Made by a program: the position numbers and the translations under genes. Source: Bordetella parapertussis (GTDB lineage: Bacteria > Pseudomonadota > Gammaproteobacteria > Burkholderiales > SG8-39). From it: a stretch of DNA of 64,000 nucleotides. Below, in pieces: positions 56,333 to 64,000 of this stretch (the stretch's first letter is position 1; each line of letters starts with the position of its first letter). The stretch covers positions 25,766-89,765 of the forward strand of contig CAMAWC010000002.1 in assembly GCA_945861875.1 (NCBI GenBank), in the 5' to 3' direction. The notes beneath the pieces are model-generated. The model searched no databases, was not told where the DNA came from, and saw only the letters and a list, made by a program, of their open reading frames with translations.

Positions 56333-59300
56333 ATGAAAAAACCCGGCAGTGCCGATGCCGCCGGGCAGATGGACCCCGGGCTTGCAGGCGATTCCCGGGG
56401 AGGCTTCCGCTTCAGCCTGAGCCAATGGGTCGAGCATTGGGCATCGAAACGGCTGCTCGGGATACTGGCCGTCACCTTGCTTGCGTTCACTGGCATAGGC
56501 TGGCTCGCCTATGGCTATATCTCGAACCACGTCATCGAGCGCGAGATGGTCGGCTTGCATGCGATCTCAGAGGTCAGGACGAACATTGTGGCGCGATGGA
56601 TGAAGGAACGCAGCGGCGATCTGGAAATCCTGCTCCGTTCGCCCGTGATGCAACACCTTGTGCGCGACATGCAACGAAACGCCGCAGGCCAGGCGAGCAC
56701 CGAGTTGCGCGGGTGGCTGGTTGAGATGCGAAAAATCCACGGCTACCACAGCGTCGAGCTCCGGACACTGGACGGACAGCGCCTGATGATGGTCGGTACG
56801 GAGGGTATGAACGGCGCGGATGTGCTGCAAAAACTCAAACTGCAGAACTTCGACGGCAAAGCCCATTTTTTTGAAAGCACCGTCGCATCATCGGAGGAGA
56901 ATTATTTCTTCGGTTATGCCGGACTGGTGAAGCCGCTCGATGGCGCCGATACGGGCCCAAGCCTCGCGATCATCATGTCGAGCAGCATTTACCAAAATGA
57001 ATTTTTCACCGAACAGGTGACGTGGCCGGGCGAAGCAAGTTCAGGGAAAATCATTTTTGTGCGGACCGCGCCGGAAGGCTTGAAGACTGTCATAAGGATG
57101 ACGCTATCAGCCAGCGAACAGATTTCTTCCTTTGGCGGCATCGCGCCCGAGCTTATACGCCTGGGACAAGTGAAAATCGACGGTTCGAATTTTCAAGGCC
57201 CGGACGGGCAGGGGAGAGAGGTCGTGGGAGCGGTTCATACCGTCCCGCCGTTTCCCTGGGCTGTTGTCGCCCAGGTCGAAAGGCGTGAGATCCTTGAAAA
57301 AGTCGGCGAGATTGCGCTTGCATCGCTACTGGCCACCCTCGCGGGTGCGCTCATTTGCGCATTCTTGCTGTCCCTTATGTTCAACCACGTAAGGCATAGC
57401 GAGCGGCTGCTTAAAAAGAACAACCTCAAACTGACCGAACTCAGGGATGAGGCAGAAACCGCATCGCGCGCCACCAACGAATTCGTCGCCAATACCAGCC
57501 ACGAGATTCGCACACCGATCAACGCCATCGTCGGCCTTTCCTACCTCATGTTGCAGCGGCCGGAGCAGGACGCGTGGAACCGGGAAAAACTCTCGCATAT
57601 CCAGGACGCGTCGCAACACCTGCTGTCCATCATTAACAACATCCTGGACATCGCACGCATCAGATCGGGGAAATTCAGGATTGAAGAGGTCGATTTTCTG
57701 CTTGAGGAGGTGCTGCTCCACAAGGTCTTCAACCTGGTCTCGGACGAGGTAAAACACAAGGATTTGGAAATCATCTCAGATATCGACGCCCGCCTTACCG
57801 GCCCCCTGCGCGGCGACCCGTTGCGGCTGGCGCAGTTAATCCTTAATTTTGTCGGCAATGCGGTGAAGTTCACCCAGATCGGCCACATTATCGTTCGCGC
57901 GCGCCTGGTCGAGGACATACCGTCCGGCCTGCTGGTCCGTTTCGAGGTCAACGATACCGGCATCGGGCTCACGCCGGAGGAGGCGCAACGGGTGTTCGAG
58001 CCCTTTGAACAGGGCGACGGATCCACCACACGCAAATACGGCGGTTCGGGCCTGGGCCTTGCCATTAACCGCCACATCGCAGCGCTCATGGGCGGGGAGG
58101 TCGGTGTGGCGAGCATCCCGGGCGTGGGCAGCAGTTTCTGGGCCACCCTGCGCCTGCAAAAAGGCGCGGCCGGCCTGCCCGGCCGGCCACAAGGCAGACC
58201 GAACTTGCAAGGTTGCCGCGCCCTGGTGGTCGATGACAAGCCCGAAGCGCGCCTGGTCCTGGCGACAATGCTCGGGAGCCTCGGTTTGCGCACCGAAGAG
58301 GCCGACTCGGGCGAAGCCGCGCTTGAGAAGATCGAAAAAGCCAGCCGCGACATGGACCCGTTTGGCGTCCTGCTGCTCGATTGGCGCATGCCGGGGCTCA
58401 GCGGGATACAGACCGCCCAGCGCCTTGGCCAAATGAAACTCGCGCAGCACCCGATCACCCTGATTGTTACCGCCTATGACGATCCAGCCCTGCCGCAACA
58501 GGCCAAACTCGAAGGCATCCGGGAGGTGCTGTCCAAGCCGGTCACAATGTCCACCCTGCACGATGCGCTCGTGCGCCTGACGAACAACGACGCCGCCGCC
58601 GTAGTGCCGCCCGGACAGGCGTCGCTGGCGAAGCTGACCCTGCGTTCGAGCCACCGCGGGGCAAGCGTACTGCTGGTGGAAGACAACCCGGTCAACAGCG
58701 AGATCATGCTCGAATTGCTGTCGGACTTCGATTTCAACATCGAGGTCGCGGGCAACGGCCAATTGGCGCTCGACATGGCCATGCGCAAAACCTATGACCT
58801 GGTCTTGATGGACATGCAAATGCCCGTAATGGACGGCCTTGAGGCGACACGCCGGATCAGGGCGTTGCCGGCATGGAAAACCATTCCCATACTCGCCATG
58901 ACGGCAAACGCGTTTGCCGAGGACCGCCAAGCGTGCATCAGCGCGGGTATGGACGAACACCTGGCCAAGCCGGTGGAGCCCGAAGTCCTTTACAGCGCTT
59001 TGCTGAAGTGGCTCCCGGCCACGGCGGTTGACGCGCATTTTCCGGTTGCCGGCGCGCCCATGCAGGCCGCGGGGTCGCCGGGCGCGCTTGCGCAGGAGGG
59101 GGAATATCTTGACCTCGATACGCTGGCGAACAGCACCAATCACAAATCCGCGGTGATGGTGCGCGTTTTGCAGCAGATGGTGGAACACCACGCGGACGAC
59201 TCCGCGCGCCTGGCAACCCTGATCGACGCACAAGACTACACCGGCGCGTTTCGTATCGCGCATACGCTCAAGGGCATGGGCGGACAGGTCGGCGCCGTAA

Positions 59301-59698
59301 AGCTGCAGCAGGCGGCCCATGACGCCGAACAGTTCTGGCGGCGGCACGAGCCCTGCCCGCAGGAAATGTCCGGGCAGCTGGATTTTTTTCTTCTCGCGAC
59401 ACTCGCTGCGGCACGCCGTCATCTTGAGGTCCTGGCAGGGGTCAGTCCGGCCGCACCCGGGCGGGGCGGGGTCAATCCTTACGCGCTGGCCCGGCTGCTT
59501 TATTCCCAGCTGGAAGAGGCGGATGGCGCGGCGATACAAACGACCGAAGAACTCAGGGCGGCACTGCCAGACCAATTTCCCGCGGCGCGGCGCGCGGATG
59601 TGGACCAGATGAGCGCCTGCGTGGCGCGTTTCGATTTTGACGCGGCAATGGAAAAACTTCGGCCTGTGATGGCAGAACTGGAAGAGACACACCTATGA
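56333..59698 (+). CDS. Hybrid sensor histidine kinase with periplasmic domain, two REC domains and Hpt
   Basis: 1121 residues from the ATG at 56333, 28 bp after the previous stop. Two membrane segments (about 40-62 and 328-352) flank a periplasmic sensor of about 265 residues with a dCache-like look. HisKA has H390 ([14 protein letters not shown]). HATPase: [30 protein letters not shown]1 has D683 (LLLDWRMPG), REC2 D827 ([13 protein letters not shown]) and Hpt H977 ([10 protein letters not shown]). A full four-step phosphorelay (His-Asp-His, with REC partners nearby) is present. The ligand is unknown. Confidence 0.93.
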   Translation: MKKPGSADAAGQMDPGLAGDSRGGFRFSLSQWVEHWASKRLLGILAVTLLAFTGIGWLAYGYISNHVIEREMVGLHAISEVRTNIVARWMKERSGDLEILLRSPVMQHLVRDMQRNAAGQASTELRGWLVEMRKIHGYHSVELRTLDGQRLMMVGTEGMNGADVLQKLKLQNFDGKAHFFESTVASSEENYFFGYAGLVKPLDGADTGPSLAIIMSSSIYQNEFFTEQVTWPGEASSGKIIFVRTAPEGLKTVIRMTLSASEQISSFGGIAPELIRLGQVKIDGSNFQGPDGQGREVVGAVHTVPPFPWAVVAQVERREILEKVGEIALASLLATLAGALICAFLLSLMFNHVRHSERLLKKNNLKLTELRDEAETASRATNEFVANTSHEIRTPINAIVGLSYLMLQRPEQDAWNREKLSHIQDASQHLLSIINNILDIARIRSGKFRIEEVDFLLEEVLLHKVFNLVSDEVKHKDLEIISDIDARLTGPLRGDPLRLAQLILNFVGNAVKFTQIGHIIVRARLVEDIPSGLLVRFEVNDTGIGLTPEEAQRVFEPFEQGDGSTTRKYGGSGLGLAINRHIAALMGGEVGVASIPGVGSSFWATLRLQKGAAGLPGRPQGRPNLQGCRALVVDDKPEARLVLATMLGSLGLRTEEADSGEAALEKIEKASRDMDPFGVLLLDWRMPGLSGIQTAQRLGQMKLAQHPITLIVTAYDDPALPQQAKLEGIREVLSKPVTMSTLHDALVRLTNNDAAAVVPPGQASLAKLTLRSSHRGASVLLVEDNPVNSEIMLELLSDFDFNIEVAGNGQLALDMAMRKTYDLVLMDMQMPVMDGLEATRRIRALPAWKTIPILAMTANAFAEDRQACISAGMDEHLAKPVEPEVLYSALLKWLPATAVDAHFPVAGAPMQAAGSPGALAQEGEYLDLDTLANSTNHKSAVMVRVLQQMVEHHADDSARLATLIDAQDYTGAFRIAHTLKGMGGQVGAVKLQQAAHDAEQFWRRHEPCPQEMSGQLDFFLLATLAAARRHLEVLAGVSPAAPGRGGVNPYALARLLYSQLEEADGAAIQTTEELRAALPDQFPAARRADVDQMSACVARFDFDAAMEKLRPVMAELEETHL

Positions 59699-60852
59699 GC
59701 TACTTGTTGATCGCCGACAAACCCGACGTGCTGATCCTCGATGACCAGCCCGAGAACCTGCACATCCTCACCGACCTGCTGGCAAACGATTTCCGGGTGC
59801 ACCCGTTTTCGGATGACTCGAAATTTCTCGCCTACATCGCGTCGGGCAAACCCGCTGACCTGATCCTGCTCGATGTGATCATGCCGAACCGTGATGGTTA
59901 TGAGATCTGCGCCATCTTGCGAAAAAACCGCGATTTGGAACATGTGCCCATCGTTTTTCTTACCTCGCTGACCAGCGCTGAAGACGAGCGCAAGGGGCTC
60001 GACCTGGGTGCCAACGACTACATCGGCAAACCTTTTTCACCCGGGCTCGTCCTCGCCCGCGCCAAGCATCATGTCGAACTTGGCCGCACATTGCGCATCA
60101 TCGCCGATCAGAACGCCAACCTGGATCACAAGGTGCGCGAGCGCACGGCGGAGCTGGAGCAGGCAAATGCCGACTTGAAACGCAAATCGGAGGAGTTGGA
60201 GAGAGCGCAGGACGCCACCATCATCGCATTCTCCAGGCTCGCCGAATCCCGTGACAACGAGACGGGAATGCACCTGCGTCGCACGCAAAATTACGTGCGG
60301 GAGCTCGCCAGCGCCCTGAGCAGGAGCCATCCGCGTTTCAGGCAGCAGCTCGATGATGAGACCATAGAGCTGCTGTACAAGTCGGCTCCGCTTCACGACA
60401 TCGGCAAGGTCGCCATCCCCGATCACATCCTGCTCAAACCGGGCAAGCTCACGGTGGAGGAATTCGAGATCATGAAGACGCACGCGACTTGCGGCAGGGA
60501 CGCCATCGTCGCCGCCGAAAAGGGCGTGGGCGGGAGCAGCTCCTTCCTGCGCTGCGCACACGAGATCGCCTACGGTCACCACGAAAAATGGAATGGCAGC
60601 GGCTACCCGCAGGGCCTCTGCGGTGAGTCCATCCCGCTGTCGGCGCGCATCATGGCGGTGGCGGACGTTTACGACGCCCTGATCTCGACCCGCGTTTACA
60701 AGGCCGGCATGCCGCATGAAAAGGCGGTGGCCATCATCCGCGAGGGCCGGGGCAGCCATTTTGATCCGGATATTTGCGACCAGTTCCTGCTTATCCAGGA
60801 CGAGTTTGCCCGCATTGCGGAGCAATTTAGCGACGAAGCGGTGCTGCCCTGA
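59695..60852 (+). CDS. Response regulator with HD-GYP c-di-GMP phosphodiesterase domain
   Basis: 385 residues. REC with D60 ([13 protein letters not shown]), a coiled coil (about 140-172), then an HD-GYP domain with H234-D235 ([10 protein letters not shown]), HH 295-296 and G303-Y-P305 (GSGYPQG) plus ADVYDAL, so catalysis looks intact. It should hydrolyse cyclic di-GMP when phosphorylated. Overlaps the kinase gene by 4 bp (ATGA), so kinase and phosphodiesterase are tightly coupled. Confidence 0.95.
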   Translation: MSYLLIADKPDVLILDDQPENLHILTDLLANDFRVHPFSDDSKFLAYIASGKPADLILLDVIMPNRDGYEICAILRKNRDLEHVPIVFLTSLTSAEDERKGLDLGANDYIGKPFSPGLVLARAKHHVELGRTLRIIADQNANLDHKVRERTAELEQANADLKRKSEELERAQDATIIAFSRLAESRDNETGMHLRRTQNYVRELASALSRSHPRFRQQLDDETIELLYKSAPLHDIGKVAIPDHILLKPGKLTVEEFEIMKTHATCGRDAIVAAEKGVGGSSSFLRCAHEIAYGHHEKWNGSGYPQGLCGESIPLSARIMAVADVYDALISTRVYKAGMPHEKAVAIIREGRGSHFDPDICDQFLLIQDEFARIAEQFSDEAVLP

Positions 60853-62879
60853 AACATACGACGCCCCGGATCAAGTCGCAGCTGGTTCTGCTGGCGCTCT
60901 TGTGCCTTGCCATTATCTGGATGGCCACCGGGTATGAGCTTTATCGCAGCCACGCCGACTACACGCACGAAGCGGAGTTGCGAACCTCCGCCCAGGCCCA
61001 GGTGTTCGCGGAGTATTCGCGCTCCACGCTAAAGCGCATCAATGAGTTCATGCTTGACGTGCGCGACCATTGGGACGGTGATTGGCAGAAATTCTCGACG
61101 CTGGTCTTGAAAACAAAGGCGAACATCGACGATCTTACCTTTCAGGTTGCGGTGATCGACAAGGACGGAATCCTTGCGTTCTCCAACCTCGCGCCGACGA
61201 CTGATCGCACGAATTTGAGCGAGCGCGAGCACTTCAAGGTTCATCAGCAAGGCGGCAATGCGGACAACCTGTTCGTCAGCAGGCCGCTCCTGGGCAAGGT
61301 TTCCGGGAAGTGGTCGATCCAGCTCACCAGGCCGATCTTCCAGAACGGCCGGTTCAACGGGGTGATGGTGGTGTCGGTAAGTCCGGACCAGTTCGCCGGA
61401 TTTGCAAAAAAATTGCTTAGCGGCAAAGATTCGGTTGCCACGGTGATCCGCAATACGGGGGAGGTGATGGCGCGCTATCCGGCCCTCCAATCGGACCTGG
61501 GCCTGCTGATCCCCAGAGACCGGCCTTTCCTGATGGAGAACGGACCAGAGGCGGGCAGTTTTCGACGGATCGGGGCTGTCGATGGCCAGGACCGGATTTA
61601 CGGTTACTACACGCTGCGCGAATACGGCATGACTTTTGCGTTGGGGGAGGCGCTGAGCGATGTGCTCGCCCCATACCAGGCCCGCCAAAACAATGTTTTG
61701 GGGGCGGCGGCGGCGATGAGCATTCTGCTGGCATGCCTGTTCCTCATACTCTTTCGCGCGCTTGCGGCGCGCGAGACGGCGAGTGCGCAACTGAACGCGA
61801 TCTTTGAACTCAGCCCGGACGGTTTTGTCTCCTTCGACGGCCGCCGGTGCGTGATCTATGCGAGTCCGGCTTTCCTGCGCCTGACCGGCCTGGCGTGGCC
61901 GCAGATCGCAGGTTTGGATGACGCCGCGTTCTCAGCCAAACTGGCGCTCGTTTGCAGCGCGCAGGGGCGTTTTCCTGGGCTGAGTGCGCTGCGTGAGGCG
62001 CAGGTCGTCCCGGCTGCCGGTGGCGCAGGCCCGCGGCGGCATCTGATCGAAATCGCCGGCGACACCAAATGCGTGCTCCAATGCGCTTTGCGCATTGCCG
62101 ATTCGACGGCAGCGTCGCAGATCCTCTATGTTCGCGATGTCACGCGCGAAACCGAAGTCGATCGCCTCAAGAGCGAATTTGTCTCCTTCGCCGCGCACGA
62201 ATTGCGCACCCCGATGACCACCATCTATGGCTTCGCCGAACTTCTGCTCACTCGCGAGTTTAACGAGGCGGACCGGCGTGATTTTTTGACCACGATCGTA
62301 AGGCAATCCAGGCAGACGGTGTCCATCGTCAATGAGCTGCTCGATCTGGTGCGCATTGATGAGCAGCGCGGCAAAGACTTCATCATTGAAGACCTGGACC
62401 TGCACGCCCTGCTCGCCGAAATACTCAAAGAGTTTCCGGTGCCCGAAGGATACAGTCCGCCCGCACAAGCGGCTGCCACCGGCCCGTTTGGGATTCGCGC
62501 CGACCGCAAGAAACTCGTCCAGGCCTTCAGCAACGTGCTGTCCAACGCCTATAAATACTCCCCCCCGGGCCGCGGCGTGGAGGTCAATCTGGCGCTGCTT
62601 CCGGGCGACGGCGACCTCCCGGTGCGCGCCTGCGTCAGCATCACCGACCACGGCATCGGCATGACGACGCAACAACTTGCGCGCGTCGGCGAGCGGTTTT
62701 ACCGGGTGGATACTTCCGGCAAGGTTCCGGGCACGGGTTTGGGCATAAGCATCGTGAAGGAAATCCTCCATCTACACGGCGGAACAATGCAGATCGAAAG
62801 CCGGATCGGGGTCGGAACCACCGTGGTGCTGTGCATTCCCTGCGCGCCTGCCGCCGCTTCAGGCGGGAGCGGCGGCTAG
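60849..62879 (+). CDS. PAS-containing membrane sensor histidine kinase, likely CTG-initiated
   Basis: About 676 residues if it begins at the CTG at 60849, which overlaps the previous stop (CTGA). No ATG, GTG or TTG lies between an in-frame TAG and the first membrane segment; the next start candidate, TTG at 60900, would cut that segment. After a TM helix near the N-terminus and a second near residue 280, the region between is a periplasmic sensor. Then a PAS (about 310-420), HisKA (FAAHELRTPMTTIYGF) and HATPase (ITDHGIGM, GTGLGISI). It ends a run of six signalling genes. Confidence 0.82.
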   Translation: MKHTTPRIKSQLVLLALLCLAIIWMATGYELYRSHADYTHEAELRTSAQAQVFAEYSRSTLKRINEFMLDVRDHWDGDWQKFSTLVLKTKANIDDLTFQVAVIDKDGILAFSNLAPTTDRTNLSEREHFKVHQQGGNADNLFVSRPLLGKVSGKWSIQLTRPIFQNGRFNGVMVVSVSPDQFAGFAKKLLSGKDSVATVIRNTGEVMARYPALQSDLGLLIPRDRPFLMENGPEAGSFRRIGAVDGQDRIYGYYTLREYGMTFALGEALSDVLAPYQARQNNVLGAAAAMSILLACLFLILFRALAARETASAQLNAIFELSPDGFVSFDGRRCVIYASPAFLRLTGLAWPQIAGLDDAAFSAKLALVCSAQGRFPGLSALREAQVVPAAGGAGPRRHLIEIAGDTKCVLQCALRIADSTAASQILYVRDVTRETEVDRLKSEFVSFAAHELRTPMTTIYGFAELLLTREFNEADRRDFLTTIVRQSRQTVSIVNELLDLVRIDEQRGKDFIIEDLDLHALLAEILKEFPVPEGYSPPAQAAATGPFGIRADRKKLVQAFSNVLSNAYKYSPPGRGVEVNLALLPGDGDLPVRACVSITDHGIGMTTQQLARVGERFYRVDTSGKVPGTGLGISIVKEILHLHGGTMQIESRIGVGTTVVLCIPCAPAAASGGSGG

Positions 62880-62954
62880 GAACCGCTTGAAAGCGAATGT
62901 TGCAAGCGGCCCGGTTCGGGCTGGCACGGGGAAACCTCAGGCGGACATACCCCT

Positions 62955-62993
62955 TTGACCGTTTGGCCAGACTGTCGGTGGGGGGGGTATACT
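62955..62993 (+). promoter_or_regulatory. Candidate csp promoter with G8 tract
   Basis: TATACT at 62988-62993 is preceded by an 8-G run (62980-62987). A TTGGCC at 62963-62968 lies 19 bp upstream, a spacing used by MerR-type activators; a better -35, TTGACC at 62955, is 27 bp away and too far. Confidence 0.35.
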
Positions 62994-63007
62994 CAGCCGG
63001 CAACCCG

Positions 63008-63043
63008 TCAGGACTTCAATCAGGACCTCAATCAGGACTTCAC
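63008..63043. repeat. Three 12-bp tandem repeats in csp leader
   Basis: TCAGGACTTCAA, TCAGGACCTCAA and TCAGGACTTCAC, directly before the csp ribosome-binding site (AAAGGA). Confidence 0.85.
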
Positions 63044-63059
63044 CTTGAAAGGAACACAC

Positions 63060-63539
63060 ATGGAACGCAGGGAATGGCTGGGCGGTATCGGCGCACTGGC
63101 GGCGTTGGCGCTGGCCGGCGGCAACGCCAACGCACAAGCTGACAAAGCCGCGGCAAAGGGCAAAGCCCCCGCTGCTGCAGGCGCTCATCAGCACCACGGC
63201 GCATCGGCCGAGGGCGAAGTGTTCATCGATTCGCTGAGCGATTGCATCAACAAGGGTGAGGCCTGCCTGGCGCACTGCCTGATTCTTTTGGGCGACGGCG
63301 ACAAATCGCTTGCCGGATGCGCGCGCAGCGTGAGCGAAACCCTGGCGCTGTGCGAAGGCACGCGCAAACTCGTCGCGCAAGGCTCCAAACGCGCCAAGGA
63401 AATGGCGCGCATCGCCAAGGCCGCCTGCCTCGATTGCGAAAAGGAATGCCGCAAGCACGAGAAAAAACACCTCGAGTGCCGCAACTGCGCCGAGGCCTGC
63501 GCCAGCTGCGCCAAGGAATGCGAGAAATTCGCCGCCTGA
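63060..63539 (+). CDS. Csp1-like copper storage protein (four-helix bundle, 13 Cys)
   Basis: 159 residues from the ATG at 63060. A twin-arginine-like signal (MERREWLGGIGALAALALAG) exports it. The mature chain has 13 cysteines in helical spacing, mostly CxxC or CxxxC (AACLDCEKECRKHEKKHLEC and then RNCAEACASCAKEC), and a His-rich segment (HQHHG) before the helices. Csp1 of Methylosinus has 13 Cys and binds 13 Cu(I) per monomer. It likely stores copper outside the cytoplasm. It lies downstream of a histidine kinase gene. Confidence 0.88.
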   Translation: MERREWLGGIGALAALALAGGNANAQADKAAAKGKAPAAAGAHQHHGASAEGEVFIDSLSDCINKGEACLAHCLILLGDGDKSLAGCARSVSETLALCEGTRKLVAQGSKRAKEMARIAKAACLDCEKECRKHEKKHLECRNCAEACASCAKECEKFAA

Positions 63540-63810
63540 CACCGCGACCGCAACATCCGACGCGGCCAATGCCCGGCCTGGCCACCGGCGGCCACGTTGG
63601 CCACAGCACCACCATCAGCAGCACGGCAAACCGGCTGCAAACCCGCGCCAGACGGGCCTTTCCAGCCATCAGCCTAAAAAATGGCGAGGGTCCGAAGGCC
63701 GCGGGGCGTTGCGCTGGCTGCCGGCTGCGAGCCCAGGCAGCCAGCGCGTGCGCCCGCCTTTTACGCAGACGCCCTGCTTCGAGCTAACCCTCACCCGGGT
63801 GGGAATTCCC
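63540..63810. other. Intergenic region after csp
   Basis: About 270 bp with no supportable gene. High GC; I see no terminator hairpin directly after the csp stop. Confidence 0.5.
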
Positions 63811-64000
63811 AGGGAAGCTCGGATTAAGTCCAGAAATCGTCATTCCCGCGAAAACGAGTCTCGCGCAGCGAGACGAAGTTTCGAGGAACGGCCAAACGAG
63901 TCTCGCGCAGCGAGACGAAGTTTCGAGGAACGGCCAAGCGGGAATCCATTTTGACTCAATGAATCCACGCTTTAGGTCAAGGTGGATTCCCGCTCCCCGA
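63811..64000. repeat. Palindromic repeat with inserted tandem 42-bp units (copy 2; runs off the window)
   Basis: The left part (AGCTCGGATTAAGTCC, then CGTCATTCCCGCGAAA) matches the 48096 repeat. Two identical 42-bp units follow (63854-63895, 63896-63937), after which the host resumes at GCGGGAATCCATTTTGACTC and continues to ATTCCCGCTCCCCGA at the window end. Confidence 0.9.

Overview
This is a 64 kb stretch of a high-GC bacterial chromosome. Most of it is densely packed housekeeping genes, broken up by a few accessory islands. The gene content (hemXDC plus an AlgR/AlgZ-like pair beside argH, hemA-prfA-prmC-grxD, ubiA/ubiD, groESL with a CIRCE operator, a cbrXA-like sensor) fits a betaproteobacterium or a close relative. 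This is an inference from gene content and order; no rRNA is present to confirm it.

Layout. 1-15.5 kb: haem genes hemY(partial)-hemX-hemD-hemC (minus), a divergent exported thioredoxin-like protein and ppc (plus), an algR/algZ-like two-component pair, argH followed by a Ser/Thr kinase fused to a cyclic-nucleotide-binding-like domain, then grxD, prmC, prfA and hemA. 15.7-23.7 kb: a seven-gene catabolic operon (cupin, Rieske oxygenase alpha and beta, TRAP binding protein, enolase-superfamily enzyme, TRAP DctQ and DctM) with a divergent BTAD-PAS regulator. 23.7-29.1 kb: an accessory region with transposase and IstB remnants, dispersed hairpins, an amidase, a secreted multicopper oxidase, an AT-rich patch and tRNA-Phe. 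29.1-39.8 kb: a DnaQ-like exonuclease, a CNB-CBS-DUF294 protein, small membrane and TPR genes, an acetate-type sodium symporter with its DUF4212 partner, and a CbrA-like symporter-kinase with a small upstream membrane protein and an OmpR-family regulator. 39.9-53.3 kb: groEL/groES under a CIRCE-overlapped promoter, dacB, a DUF4870 protein, ubiD, an atypical SDR, ubiA, recG, ridA, a TPR protein and a KimA-like APC permease. 53.8-62.9 kb: six consecutive signalling genes (HTH-REC, REC, PAS-PAS-degenerate GGDEF, hybrid kinase with two REC and an Hpt, REC-HD-GYP, PAS histidine kinase), mostly overlapping or closely spaced, followed by a Csp1-like copper storage protein with 13 cysteines.

How the parts fit together. 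The 17-22 kb operon looks like uptake and ring hydroxylation of a carboxylated, possibly aromatic, substrate. The 29-39 kb genes look like carboxylate (acetate-like) uptake and its regulation. The 54-63 kb cluster looks like a phosphorelay ending in c-di-GMP hydrolysis. Copper appears twice, in the multicopper oxidase and the Csp1-like protein.

Repeats are a strong feature of this window. There are several GTCATTCC/GGAATGAC-ended palindromic elements, CCCTCC-type hairpins, an 8-bp microsatellite, short tandem repeats in gene junctions, and, most notably, a 42-bp unit present as a tandem pair at the same point inside two copies of one palindromic repeat about 10.5 kb apart.
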